DNA from: Putridiphycobacter sp045110285
Lineage (GTDB): Bacteria; Bacteroidota; Bacteroidia; Flavobacteriales_D; Crocinitomicaceae
Direction: 5' to 3'
Assembly: GCA_045110285.1 (NCBI GenBank)
Contig: JBGCGA010000040.1
Coordinates: 1-64,000, forward strand
Length of the DNA stretch: 64,000 bases
The notes under the pieces are model-generated. The model was not told the DNA's origin, made no database searches, and saw nothing but the letters and a program-made list of their open reading frames with translations. Position 1 is the stretch's first letter; every line of letters starts with the position of its first letter. The position numbers and the translations under genes are program-made. Shown here one piece after another: positions 54,292-63,476 of this stretch.

Positions 54292-54566
54292 TTAGATTAG
54301 TACAGAGTAGTTAGTACTGAGTAGTTAGTACTGAGTATAAAGTACTTTTAGGACTTGCAACACCCGAAGCCTGAGGCACTCGAAGGCTCGATAGTTAGTA
54401 TTGAGTATAAAGTACTGACGCAAGACACACGACTAGAGGACTAATTACTAATAAAAAAGAATTGAAATAAATTAAAAAAACAAGAATGGGTTAGGAAATA
54501 AAAATGGACAGGTAGACTTTAATAAAACAATCTATTAACTCATAACAATTAACTAATAACCCATCC
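54277..54566 (+). repeat. GTTAGTACTGAGTA tandem array and inverted arms before fadE
   Basis: The 14-nt unit GTTAGTACAGAGTA / GTTAGTACTGAGTA occurs at 54277, 54296 (with a 5-nt insertion before it), 54310 and 54324. The longer form GTTAGTA-TGAGTATAAAGTACT returns at 54394. A right arm AACTAATAACCC lies near 54551-54562. The 289-nt stretch holds no gene. A small hairpin CGAAGCCT / AGGCTCG is at 54364-54390. Confidence 0.65.
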
Positions 54567-54580
54567 AAAAACAACAGAAT

Positions 54581-56383
54581 ATGGCAAAAGAAGCAATTAA
54601 AGGAGGAGAATTTATCATCAGAGAAACAGAATGCAACGACATTTTTACGCCTGAGGATTATACAGAAGAACAAGGCATGATTGCACAAATGTGTCTTGAT
54701 TTTATTCAGCAAGAGGTAACACCAAACTTGGAGCGGATTGATGCAATGGAAGAAGGTTTAATGCCGTCTCTATTGGATAAGGCAGGCGAATTAGGACTGC
54801 TTGGTATGTCGGTACCTCAAGAATTAGGCGGTATGGGAATGGACTTCCCTACTTCATTACTTGGAACTGAATATACAGGAAGAGGCCATTCTTTTTCGGT
54901 AGCTTATGGTGCTCACACAGGTATTGGTACTTTACCAATCTTATACTACGGAACTGAGGCGCAAAAAGCGAAATACATACCAAAACTGGCTTCTGGCGAA
55001 TGGAAAGCCGCTTATTGTTTAACTGAACCAAGTTCAGGATCGGATGCCAACTCAGGTAAAACAAAAGCAGTCTTGTCGGAAGATGGAAAAACATACGCTA
55101 TCACAGGACAAAAAATGTGGATTACCAATGGTGGTTTTGCTGATGTTTTTACCGTATTCGCTAAAATTGGTGACGATAAAAATTTGACCGGATTTATAGT
55201 TGATGCTCATGCAGAAGGCATTACTTTAAATGCAGAAGAAAAGAAAATGGGCATCAAAGGTTCATCTACTCGTCAAGTATTTTTTAATAATGTTATTATT
55301 CCTGCCGAAAACCTGTTGGGCGAAAGAGAGGGTGGATTTAAAATTGCCTTGAACATACTAAACATTGGTAGAATTAAATTAGCTGGTGGTGTTTTAGGAG
55401 GTTGTAAAGAATCTATTAATCATTCTGTAAAGTATGCAAATGAGAGAGAACAATTCGGGAGACCGATTTCAAAGTACGGGGCAATTCGTCATAAAATTGG
55501 TGAGCAAATCGTCAAAACATTCTCTTTAGAATCGGCAAGCTACAGACTCGCTCATGACATTGACATGGCTATTAAATCTTTAGAAGAAGGTGGCATGGAA
55601 AAAGGCAAAGCAACGCTAAAAGGCATTGAAGAATTTGCAGCAGAATGTGCCATGTTAAAAGTGTTAGGATCTGATGCTTTGGATTATTGTGTTGACGAAG
55701 GTGTGCAGATACATGGAGGAATGGGCTTTTCTGCTGAATCTCAAATTGAACGGGCATACAGAGACGCCAGAATCAATAGAATTTTTGAAGGAACTAATGA
55801 AATCAACAGACTATTAACAGTTGACATGATTTTGAAGAAAGCCATGAAAGGAAAGCTTGATTTGATGGGACCAGCCATGGCCATATCTAATGAACTCATG
55901 AGCATTCCTGATTTTGAAGATCCTTCAGATGAATTATTTGCAGAAGAGAAAAAATACATCAAGAATTTCAAAAAAGCATTATTGATGACTGCCGGGACAG
56001 CCGCACAAAAATTAATGATGGAATTGTCGAAAGAGCAAGAAGTATTAATGAATATTGCAGATATAGCCAATGCCATTTACTTGTGTGAATCGACTTTATT
56101 GAGGGTTGAAAAAATGGTGAAAAACAAAAGTGAAGAAGCCTGTTCAATTTATATTGACATAGTGAGAACATTACTATTCGACTCAGCAGATGCAATCAAC
56201 AAAGCAGGAAAAACCGCTTTAATGTCGTTTGTAGAGGCAGATGAATTAACCATGATGATGATGGGCTTAAAGCGCTTCACCAAAGTAGCGGTTTACAATA
56301 CCATTGCTTCAAGAAGAAGAATTGCTGCTGTAGCCATTGAAAAGAATGAATATTGCTTTTCAGACGCCATTAATAAAATGTAG
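54581..56383 (+). CDS. fadE: acyl-CoA dehydrogenase (FadE type)
   Basis: 600 aa, the long form like Bacillus FadE (594 aa), with an acyl-CoA dehydrogenase core (about 30-420) and a C-terminal helical extension. Core motifs: AYCLTEPSSGSDANS, MWITNGGFADVFTVFAK for FAD/substrate binding, and IFEGTNEINRLL near residue 403, which includes the catalytic Glu position. It carries out the first step of beta-oxidation. Electron transfer partners (ETF) are not in the window. It is the last gene of the fad operon. Confidence 0.95.
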   Translation: MAKEAIKGGEFIIRETECNDIFTPEDYTEEQGMIAQMCLDFIQQEVTPNLERIDAMEEGLMPSLLDKAGELGLLGMSVPQELGGMGMDFPTSLLGTEYTGRGHSFSVAYGAHTGIGTLPILYYGTEAQKAKYIPKLASGEWKAAYCLTEPSSGSDANSGKTKAVLSEDGKTYAITGQKMWITNGGFADVFTVFAKIGDDKNLTGFIVDAHAEGITLNAEEKKMGIKGSSTRQVFFNNVIIPAENLLGEREGGFKIALNILNIGRIKLAGGVLGGCKESINHSVKYANEREQFGRPISKYGAIRHKIGEQIVKTFSLESASYRLAHDIDMAIKSLEEGGMEKGKATLKGIEEFAAECAMLKVLGSDALDYCVDEGVQIHGGMGFSAESQIERAYRDARINRIFEGTNEINRLLTVDMILKKAMKGKLDLMGPAMAISNELMSIPDFEDPSDELFAEEKKYIKNFKKALLMTAGTAAQKLMMELSKEQEVLMNIADIANAIYLCESTLLRVEKMVKNKSEEACSIYIDIVRTLLFDSADAINKAGKTALMSFVEADELTMMMMGLKRFTKVAVYNTIASRRRIAAVAIEKNEYCFSDAINKM

Positions 56384-56410
56384 TACAAACGAAAACATAA
56401 TATATAGAAG

Positions 56411-56436
56411 AGCAGCTGCAATAGGCTGCTTTTTTT
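56411..56436 (+). terminator. Rho-independent terminator of the fad operon
   Basis: AGCAGC and GCTGCT with an 8-nt loop, followed by six or more T, 28 nt after the fadE stop. Confidence 0.85.
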
Positions 56437-56488
56437 ATTTTGCCCAACTCAAAACATTAATTTTCCGTTAATTCATTAAACAGCCCTC

Positions 56489-57982
56489 ATGAAAAGTAAT
56501 TTTGTGTTCTCTTTTATTTTTGTCCTTCAATTGAGTTTTGGGCAGAACTATCAAAGTATTTATTCCAATCAAGTTAATTACTTTGGCACTAATAATGAAG
56601 ATACTTTTTTAGCCACGAGAACAGATTCTGTGGTAATTGTTGACAGTGATTCAATTTTCTATTCCTTTCAGCAACTTCGCCCAGTTAACCAGTTAGACTT
56701 TGAATTAGGAGCGAATTGGTACGGCCAAAAAGTGATTATCAAAGACAATGGTACAAATCTATTTTTCAATCAGAATAATGACACAATCTCCATTTTGACA
56801 GAAGCGAGTTTAAATGACACTTTTCAAATCTACATTTACCCGAACGGAGACTTTATTAAAGGCTGGGTTTCGGCAATGACAGAGGAGACACATTTGGGAC
56901 AATTAGACTCCGTTAAAACCATCAGTCTATTTTCAAATTCACCAGATTATCAAATTAATTTAACGGAATTAAAGATTGGAAAAACATTAGGCTTCATCAC
57001 AGTATTTCCCTTCTATTCTTTCCCTGAGCCTTATGACGCAACTACTTTCAACAGTGCTACACTGTTGGCAGATCAACTCATATTATCGGGATCTGAAGTT
57101 CCAAAACGCGGCATCACTAGGCTTACCGCTGGTGAAATTTATGATTACGAAATTGGAGACATCATTCACTTTAAGAAAACAAGTTTTTTTCCTCAAACAG
57201 CAGGAGGAATTACGGAAACTTTTGTCACCAACCTGAAGGTAATTGACAAAGAAATATGGGGCAACGATTCAGTTCGCTATCAATTTGAAAAGAAAACTGC
57301 TAACCATTCTTATGACTTAATCACTGAGAGCCTTCAATATGTTATTTCACCTATTATAGTAGAAGATAAATTTTACTACAATCTAAACACTTACTTTAGT
57401 GAAACCTTGCCTGGTGAGGCCGTTATAGACTCCAGTAATACTGCGGTGGCATTAATATCCTCTTTAAAAAGGAGTAATGAATGTCAAAATCCTATTGTTG
57501 AAACATTGAATGATTTTGAATTGTTTTTTAATCCTAGCAATGGTGTCATTACTTGTGCATTATGTAATCCTAAAAGATATGAGTATTTCGAAAAAACAGG
57601 CGGACCTTATGCCTCAGGGCTAAACGCTTCACCTGCCAGCGACTTTAATACAACAGTTATTTTTCACATGAACACGGATGGAAACTGTGGAGATGAATGG
57701 TATTTGAGTACAAATGGTAGCACTTGGGAAAATAAAAAATTATCAGCCTTTCCCAACCCATTCGTTAATACGATACAATTACGGATTCCGTTAAATAGCG
57801 CCGAAAATTATGGTGTTCATATTTATAATTCACATGGTCAAATTCTAAAAGAGTGGTTGGTTTCTGGAACTGAATTAAGCAGTGGACATCTATTAAACTT
57901 ACAAAACTTAGCGAAAGGTCAATATATAGCAGAAGTGATTGGAACAGACTTCTTGGGCAGAAAACTAATTATTAAGCAATAA
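56489..57982 (+). CDS. secreted protein with T9SS type A sorting domain
   Basis: 497 aa, signal peptide MKSNFVFSFIFVLQLSFG then QNYQS. Residues 20-415 are beta-rich with no recognised domain; two Cys pairs near residues 331-355 (NECQNP; ITCALCNPKR) may form disulfides. The last ~70 residues are a T9SS type A sorting domain: LSAFPNPFVNTIQLRI, NLAKGQYIAEV, then KLIIKQ. It should be exported to the surface. It converges on the LamG pair. Confidence 0.82.
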   Translation: MKSNFVFSFIFVLQLSFGQNYQSIYSNQVNYFGTNNEDTFLATRTDSVVIVDSDSIFYSFQQLRPVNQLDFELGANWYGQKVIIKDNGTNLFFNQNNDTISILTEASLNDTFQIYIYPNGDFIKGWVSAMTEETHLGQLDSVKTISLFSNSPDYQINLTELKIGKTLGFITVFPFYSFPEPYDATTFNSATLLADQLILSGSEVPKRGITRLTAGEIYDYEIGDIIHFKKTSFFPQTAGGITETFVTNLKVIDKEIWGNDSVRYQFEKKTANHSYDLITESLQYVISPIIVEDKFYYNLNTYFSETLPGEAVIDSSNTAVALISSLKRSNECQNPIVETLNDFELFFNPSNGVITCALCNPKRYEYFEKTGGPYASGLNASPASDFNTTVIFHMNTDGNCGDEWYLSTNGSTWENKKLSAFPNPFVNTIQLRIPLNSAENYGVHIYNSHGQILKEWLVSGTELSSGHLLNLQNLAKGQYIAEVIGTDFLGRKLIIKQ

Positions 57983-58024
57983 AAAATCGACACAATTATT
58001 ATTGGGCCTTTTTATTATCGTTTT

Positions 58025-59860
58025 TTATAAAATCACAACTTTGTATGTTGACGCTCTGCGGTCAACTTCGAGTTTTAAAAAGTAGATGCCTGAAGGTAAT
58101 TTTTCGGTAACTAGAACTTTTTTTGTCAAAGTCAGATTTTTCTTCACGATTGTTTTCCCTTGAATATCAATTAAACTAATTTCCATTTCATTCTCAATTT
58201 CTGAAAATCTTATTGCAAAATTACCATTTGAAGGATTTGGATAAATTTTTGCACTTATAATTGAAGAAGTGTTTACACCAGATAAATCTACTGTATAACA
58301 AGCTGACAAAACAGAACAATTATTAATTGTTACCTCAACTGCATAATCTCCTGTACTCATTGGTGAAAAGCTTTGACTTGTTTCACCAGCAACTGGTGTA
58401 TCAATATTTCCGTTTGAGCAAGTATACCATTGATAAGTCGCACCTGTTTGATCAGCCGTAAGCATGGAACCAGTTTGGGTCACTCCATTATCAACATTTA
58501 CTACAGTTAGATTAATTGTTATTGTACTGTCGCAACCAGCTGAATTTGAAACCACATCCGAATACACACCTGAACTTGTGTAAGGTGCACCTCCGCTTGG
58601 CGGAATATAAGACCCACAACTAACTGGTGAAATAGTTGAGCTCGTTGCATCAAGAATAGTTAAATCGTAGTTAACAACGCTATCACATCCGGCAGCACCT
58701 GTATACGTAACTGGGTATAAACCTGAAGCAGTCCAAGTATCATTACCATCTGGAGTAGTATAGGAATCGCAAGCAGAAACAAATGTTGTTCCTTCGTAGT
58801 TATCAATGGTCAGACTAATAGAAATGACACTATCACACCCCATTGAAGTTTGAAGCGTATCATAAAACAAACCTGAACCAGTGTAAACATAGTTTCCACT
58901 TGGTGAAGTATATGAATCGCATGCTATTACGTCAATACTTCCGCTTAGTGGTGAAATGCTTAGAATAATCTCTAGTAAGCTATCACAGCCTGCTGAATTT
59001 GTCAATGTTTCATAATAGGTTCCAGTTGAAGAGTATACCATACCACTGCTACTAGTATAAGCACTGCAGGTATTTACAGTAATTTGAGAACCATTTAACC
59101 CTGGTGTTAAGACAGCTCCAGCTGCCCAATTACTTACAGTTCCGGAAAGGGAAAAATTATTAAGTGTCCCTGTGTTTCCATTGCCAGAATCATCAGCTGC
59201 AGTGTTTAAACCTGTATTTGTTCCATTTGCTACTCCATCATTTAATCGGTAGTAAGCAACAAGACCTGCTGGTATTGTGCAATACTCAGAATTCATATCT
59301 GCATTTATTTCAGTTACTGTTCTTGCATAATCATAAATCCTAACCTCATCAATGTTTCCATTAAAAGGAATGGAGCCTCCTGTAACCCTCTGACCTATCC
59401 TTACATCTGAATTTCCAGTAGGCGTATTGACTGAGCTAAGTGAACCCGTGCCTTCTTGTACCCCATTAACGTACAAATAACCTGTTCCGCCATTCAACAC
59501 AAAAGCAACATGAACCCACTGGCCTTCTGGCACTACATTGGTCCCTGTACCAATATTAGCATTAGTACCCCCTGAAATAAAGCTTAACCCTCTACTTCCA
59601 GTTACATTAAATGTATTTCTTGAACCAACAGCATTCAATCCGTAATCGATAATTGCTAAGTTAGATGCTGGAGCTGTTGTACTCACATAAACCCATGCTT
59701 CAAATGTTCTATCTGACGATCCTGTCACCCCCTCATAGGTGGTTTGAATATAGTCATTAGTTCCATCAAAATTTAATCCCACACTCTGTGAAAAACTGAA
59801 ATCAGTTATCAAAAGGAATAACAGGACACTTAAAAATTTCTGAAAGTATAAATGCTTCAT
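58025..59860 (-). CDS. secreted LamG protein with Cys repeats and T9SS sorting domain (paralog 2)
   Basis: 611 aa from the ATG at 59860 (signal peptide MKHLYFQKFLSVLLFLLITD). A LamG/concanavalin-like domain spans about 20-190 (GLNFDGTNDYIQ, DEVRIYDYARTVTEI). Four repeats of about 55 residues follow (about 270-455), each with a Cys, SYTSPSG-type turn and GCDS. An Ig-like part with TGATYQWYTCSNGN comes next. The last ~75 residues are a T9SS type A sorting domain (IYPNPSNGNFAIRF, LPSGIYFLKLEV). It is about two-thirds identical to its neighbour at 59991, a tandem duplication. Confidence 0.87.
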   Translation of the reverse strand: MKHLYFQKFLSVLLFLLITDFSFSQSVGLNFDGTNDYIQTTYEGVTGSSDRTFEAWVYVSTTAPASNLAIIDYGLNAVGSRNTFNVTGSRGLSFISGGTNANIGTGTNVVPEGQWVHVAFVLNGGTGYLYVNGVQEGTGSLSSVNTPTGNSDVRIGQRVTGGSIPFNGNIDEVRIYDYARTVTEINADMNSEYCTIPAGLVAYYRLNDGVANGTNTGLNTAADDSGNGNTGTLNNFSLSGTVSNWAAGAVLTPGLNGSQITVNTCSAYTSSSGMVYSSTGTYYETLTNSAGCDSLLEIILSISPLSGSIDVIACDSYTSPSGNYVYTGSGLFYDTLQTSMGCDSVISISLTIDNYEGTTFVSACDSYTTPDGNDTWTASGLYPVTYTGAAGCDSVVNYDLTILDATSSTISPVSCGSYIPPSGGAPYTSSGVYSDVVSNSAGCDSTITINLTVVNVDNGVTQTGSMLTADQTGATYQWYTCSNGNIDTPVAGETSQSFSPMSTGDYAVEVTINNCSVLSACYTVDLSGVNTSSIISAKIYPNPSNGNFAIRFSEIENEMEISLIDIQGKTIVKKNLTLTKKVLVTEKLPSGIYFLKLEVDRRASTYKVVIL

Positions 59861-59931
59861 AATTATAATTTTATTACTCAAATATAAGCGATTATGTAAG
59901 TAATTAGGTCAAGTAATTACAAATTACACAT

Positions 59932-59963
59932 AAAAAAAGTCCAACCTTGATGTGATTGGACTT
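59932..59963 (-). terminator. Rho-independent terminator
   Basis: On the minus strand AAGTCCAA and TTGGACTT form an 8-bp stem with a run of T after it (AAAAAAA on the plus strand). It ends the LamG paralog 1 transcript (stop at 59991), so the two paralogs are separate units. Confidence 0.8.
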
Positions 59964-59990
59964 AAATTTTTGTATTTAATTGATGAATGT

Positions 59991-61829
59991 TTACATGACT
60001 ACCACTTTGTAAGTAGCTGTTTTTTTATCTGCTTCAAGTTGGACAAAATAGATTCCTGAGCGTAATTTTTCGTTGATCAAAATTTTATTTGTTGCTGTTA
60101 AATTATTTTTAACCAGTATTTTACCTTGCAAATCAATTATTCTCAATTCAATAGAGCTTTCTATCGCTGGTAAAGTGATTGAAAAGTTTCCGCTTGAAGG
60201 GTTTGGATAAATTTTTGCGCTCGCCACAGATGAAGAAGAAACACTACCAAAATCAACTGTATAACATGCCGAAGGGGTAGTACAATTCCCAACTGAAACT
60301 TCAACCCCATAATCCCCTGTTGCTGTTGGTGTGTATGATTGTGCTGTTTCTCCCGCAATTGGACTGTCAAATGCGCCGTTCACGCATGTAAACCATTGAT
60401 AGGTTGCTCCATTTAAATCTGCTGTAAGAGTGAATCCATTCTGAGAAACCCCGTTACTTACAAAAACAATCGTTAAATCAATTGTAATTGTACTATCACA
60501 ACCAAATGTATTTGGTATGACATCAGTATATGTTCCAGTTGAAGTATATGTATTATTTCCGCTCGGAGTTGTGTACGAATTGCAAGTTGTTACAGAAATT
60601 GAAGAAGTAGTTGGTCCTCCTATTGTTACATCATAATTTACAATACTATCACAATTTGCAACATTTGTGTAAGTGATAGGAAAAATTCCAGAACTTGTAA
60701 AAGTTTGATTTCCATCAGGTGTTGTGTAAGACCCACATCCACTGACCACCTCTGTTCCTTCATAACTATCTATCGTCAAATTTATTGCAATCACACTATC
60801 GCATCCTGCTGTGGTTTGCAAAGTGTCGTAATACAGTCCAGTTCCAGTGTACGTATAATTTCCACTTGGAGAGGTATAACTATTACAAGCATTGGCATTA
60901 ATACTACTGGTCGGGTAGTTGATAACCAGTTTTAACTCAACAATACTATCGCAACCCGCTGAATTAGTATAAGTTTCATAATATGTTCCAGAACTATTAT
61001 ATACTGTACCGTTTGAACTTGTATATACACTGCATGTATTAATTGCTATACTTGATCCGTTCAAACCCGGTGTTATCACTGGTCCAACAATCCAGTTACT
61101 GATTGTACCAGACAAGGTGAATGTGTTGAGCGTACCAGGATTACCGTTTCCAGAGTCATCAGTAGCAGTGTTTAATCCAGGGTTTGATACATTTGCAACA
61201 CCGTCATTAAATCTGTAGTAAGCAACCAATCCAGAAGGAATAACGCAATATTCTGCATTCAGTTCATTGGCAATATCTGTGGCTGATCTTGCATAATCAA
61301 AAAACCTTACTTCATCTATTTCTCCATTAAATTCATTAATTCCATCTACTCTCTGCCCTATTCTAAAATCATTTACAGTTCCTGTATTGATTACGGTTGT
61401 TAAATTTCCTGCTACGTCCAAAAAACCATCAACATACAAGGCGTATTTATCAGTGGCGGTAGGATCATAAACGCAGGCAACATGATGCCATTGACCATCA
61501 TTCACAACTATGCTTCCGCTTAGTCCACTTCCTCCTATTTCTACCCTAATAGCATTTCCCCAAAGAACACAAAAGGTGAATCTTGCGCCAGTAGTAAATG
61601 TCCCATAATCCGCAATTACATTTTGAACCCCACCCGCAGTAGGAACTGTATTTGCAGTGGTTTTTATCCAAGCTTCAATAGTTCGTGCTGCAGAGCCCGA
61701 TATTCCGCCATATGATGTTGAAACGTAATCGTCAACTCCATCAAAACTAAGTCCTACGTTTTGAGAAAATGAGCTAATTGAGAACAGTATAGAAATAGTC
61801 AACAAGAAAGAATAAAATAGTGTCTTCAT
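59991..61829 (-). CDS. secreted LamG protein with Cys repeats and T9SS sorting domain (paralog 1)
   Basis: 612 aa, signal peptide MKTLFYSFLLTISILFSIS then SFSQNVGLSFDG. Same layout as the neighbour: LamG domain (about 25-195, with IEAWIKTTANT and EVRFFDYARSATDI), four Cys-containing repeats (about 270-450: CNSYTSPSGNYTYTGTGLYY, GCDSV), a YQWFTC Ig-like part, and a T9SS type A sorting domain (IYPNPSSGNFSITL, LRSGIYFVQLEA). Each Cys pair probably forms a disulfide on the cell surface. Ligand unknown; LamG domains often bind glycans. Confidence 0.87.
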   Translation of the reverse strand: MKTLFYSFLLTISILFSISSFSQNVGLSFDGVDDYVSTSYGGISGSAARTIEAWIKTTANTVPTAGGVQNVIADYGTFTTGARFTFCVLWGNAIRVEIGGSGLSGSIVVNDGQWHHVACVYDPTATDKYALYVDGFLDVAGNLTTVINTGTVNDFRIGQRVDGINEFNGEIDEVRFFDYARSATDIANELNAEYCVIPSGLVAYYRFNDGVANVSNPGLNTATDDSGNGNPGTLNTFTLSGTISNWIVGPVITPGLNGSSIAINTCSVYTSSNGTVYNSSGTYYETYTNSAGCDSIVELKLVINYPTSSINANACNSYTSPSGNYTYTGTGLYYDTLQTTAGCDSVIAINLTIDSYEGTEVVSGCGSYTTPDGNQTFTSSGIFPITYTNVANCDSIVNYDVTIGGPTTSSISVTTCNSYTTPSGNNTYTSTGTYTDVIPNTFGCDSTITIDLTIVFVSNGVSQNGFTLTADLNGATYQWFTCVNGAFDSPIAGETAQSYTPTATGDYGVEVSVGNCTTPSACYTVDFGSVSSSSVASAKIYPNPSSGNFSITLPAIESSIELRIIDLQGKILVKNNLTATNKILINEKLRSGIYFVQLEADKKTATYKVVVM

Positions 61830-61990
61830 GGTTTCGAGATTTTTGGTAAAGATATAAAAACTATCAATCTCAAAAATCTAATTTCACTGGCACTTATTAA
61901 CAATGAATATCTAAAATATTTATAAATCAACCATTTATATATAAAAAATTCGTTATCATAAGCATAAGTCAATACGAACTAACACTTTGG

Positions 61991-63424
61991 TTACCAATAC
62001 GCTTCACAAAGTTTTTTGCGTTTCTTTCGCGACTTTTTACTGTTGAAACTCTTGTCTTTACATTTTGGATTTTTATAAAGTGGCACCTTTATTTGCGCAT
62101 AAATATCAGCTCCATATAAATCGGAAGGAACAAAAATACTCAGTAATTTATCGGTTCCTATGGTCAGGAAATACAATCTCGTGCTTAAGCCCAACTGTGC
62201 TTGCCTATACTCGTAGATTGAGAATGGCATAGCAATATCAAACCATTTTGTTTCAAAACGTGGCGTAATAGATAAACTATTTGCTCTTCTAGGACCAAAT
62301 GACCCAGAAAACGGAGGTATTCCTTGAATTAAAGTTCCGTTAATATAGAACATATTATTCCATACATTAAAGTCTAATTGTAGACTCAATACAGTTGGCA
62401 GGCTCATTTTATTTGTTTTATTTATTCCGCTAGCCTCCTGTCCAGTGGTCACTGAACTGAGAATGCTCTCAATATTTGAACTTGGATTAACAGTTATGGA
62501 GTCAACTTGAACAGCATAAGATTGCGTTGTTGCTTCCTTAAATTTTACTGAGCCTAAATCAAGAACAGAAATGCCTATTTTATAGATATAATGATTTCTT
62601 TTACATCCACTCTTCTGAGAATTTGGAAAATAAATGCTAGATCTTTCTTGCATTTTTTGAAATGTAAAACCCAAATCTATGCCCATACCTCCCAACAGTA
62701 TAAACTCGGGTGATTGGTTAAACATAACATCTCCTTGGAATCTTCCTACAGCCAGTAGGTCATTTGGCAAGATACTATAATTGGCTTCCGAAACTTTTGC
62801 AGCTCCCCCAGCCACTGGAAATATTTTTTTGAATGATCCCCCAAACATCCATAATTCTCTAAATACTTTCTTGAAAGTGTAGGCGTATGATAGCTTAACC
62901 TCACCATAACTCAAAGCATTTAAGCGCAAATTATTCACATCTAAATTGCTTAAATCATCCACATTTTGTCCATTTAAATACTGTGCTAGAGGTTGAGCAA
63001 TTGCGTTGTTAATATTTCTGGCATCTGCATATGTATACCCATTAAAACTAAGTCCAAAAGCATGATCACCTTGACTTAAAACAGCAGACAAAGCGCTAAC
63101 ATTATTCCTATTATAAAAATGATACCGATTTCGATTGGTATTATATAATAATTGATTTTCATCTACCTGTCTCTGCTGCGCAACATTTAACCAAGAATTG
63201 TCTTCGATCGCTAGAAAGTTATTATTGACATATGAGCCTGCACCCACAATATGAATATCCAGCCAGGTTTTAGCATCCAGCATTGAAGACGGATTCAAAT
63301 GCACTGAATTTGTTGGGGAATAATTAGAATGAGTTGCACCAAATTTATCTTGCGCATTACCTGAAAAACCTGCAATTACAAGCACAACAAGAAACAGCCC
63401 TTTAACAAAATTATCCGTCATCAT
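61991..63424 (-). CDS. DUF5723-like outer-membrane protein
   Basis: 477 aa with a signal peptide (MTDNFVKGLFLVVLVIAGFS). The early SPTNSVHLNPSSMLDAKTWL segment fits the DUF5723 family: N-P-S-S motif, then a barrel with alternating strands such as AFGLSFNGYTYADAR. The C-terminus is basic with a Lys/Arg-rich run (SFNSKKSRKKRKKLCEAYW), unusual after a barrel. It has two Cys, at KSGCKRN and in the tail. Function unknown, envelope location likely. Confidence 0.7.
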   Translation of the reverse strand: MMTDNFVKGLFLVVLVIAGFSGNAQDKFGATHSNYSPTNSVHLNPSSMLDAKTWLDIHIVGAGSYVNNNFLAIEDNSWLNVAQQRQVDENQLLYNTNRNRYHFYNRNNVSALSAVLSQGDHAFGLSFNGYTYADARNINNAIAQPLAQYLNGQNVDDLSNLDVNNLRLNALSYGEVKLSYAYTFKKVFRELWMFGGSFKKIFPVAGGAAKVSEANYSILPNDLLAVGRFQGDVMFNQSPEFILLGGMGIDLGFTFQKMQERSSIYFPNSQKSGCKRNHYIYKIGISVLDLGSVKFKEATTQSYAVQVDSITVNPSSNIESILSSVTTGQEASGINKTNKMSLPTVLSLQLDFNVWNNMFYINGTLIQGIPPFSGSFGPRRANSLSITPRFETKWFDIAMPFSIYEYRQAQLGLSTRLYFLTIGTDKLLSIFVPSDLYGADIYAQIKVPLYKNPKCKDKSFNSKKSRKKRKKLCEAYW

Positions 63425-63476
63425 ATACTAGCTTAACGGATAATAAGCAGAAATGGTACCTTTTTTAGGCTATTTT

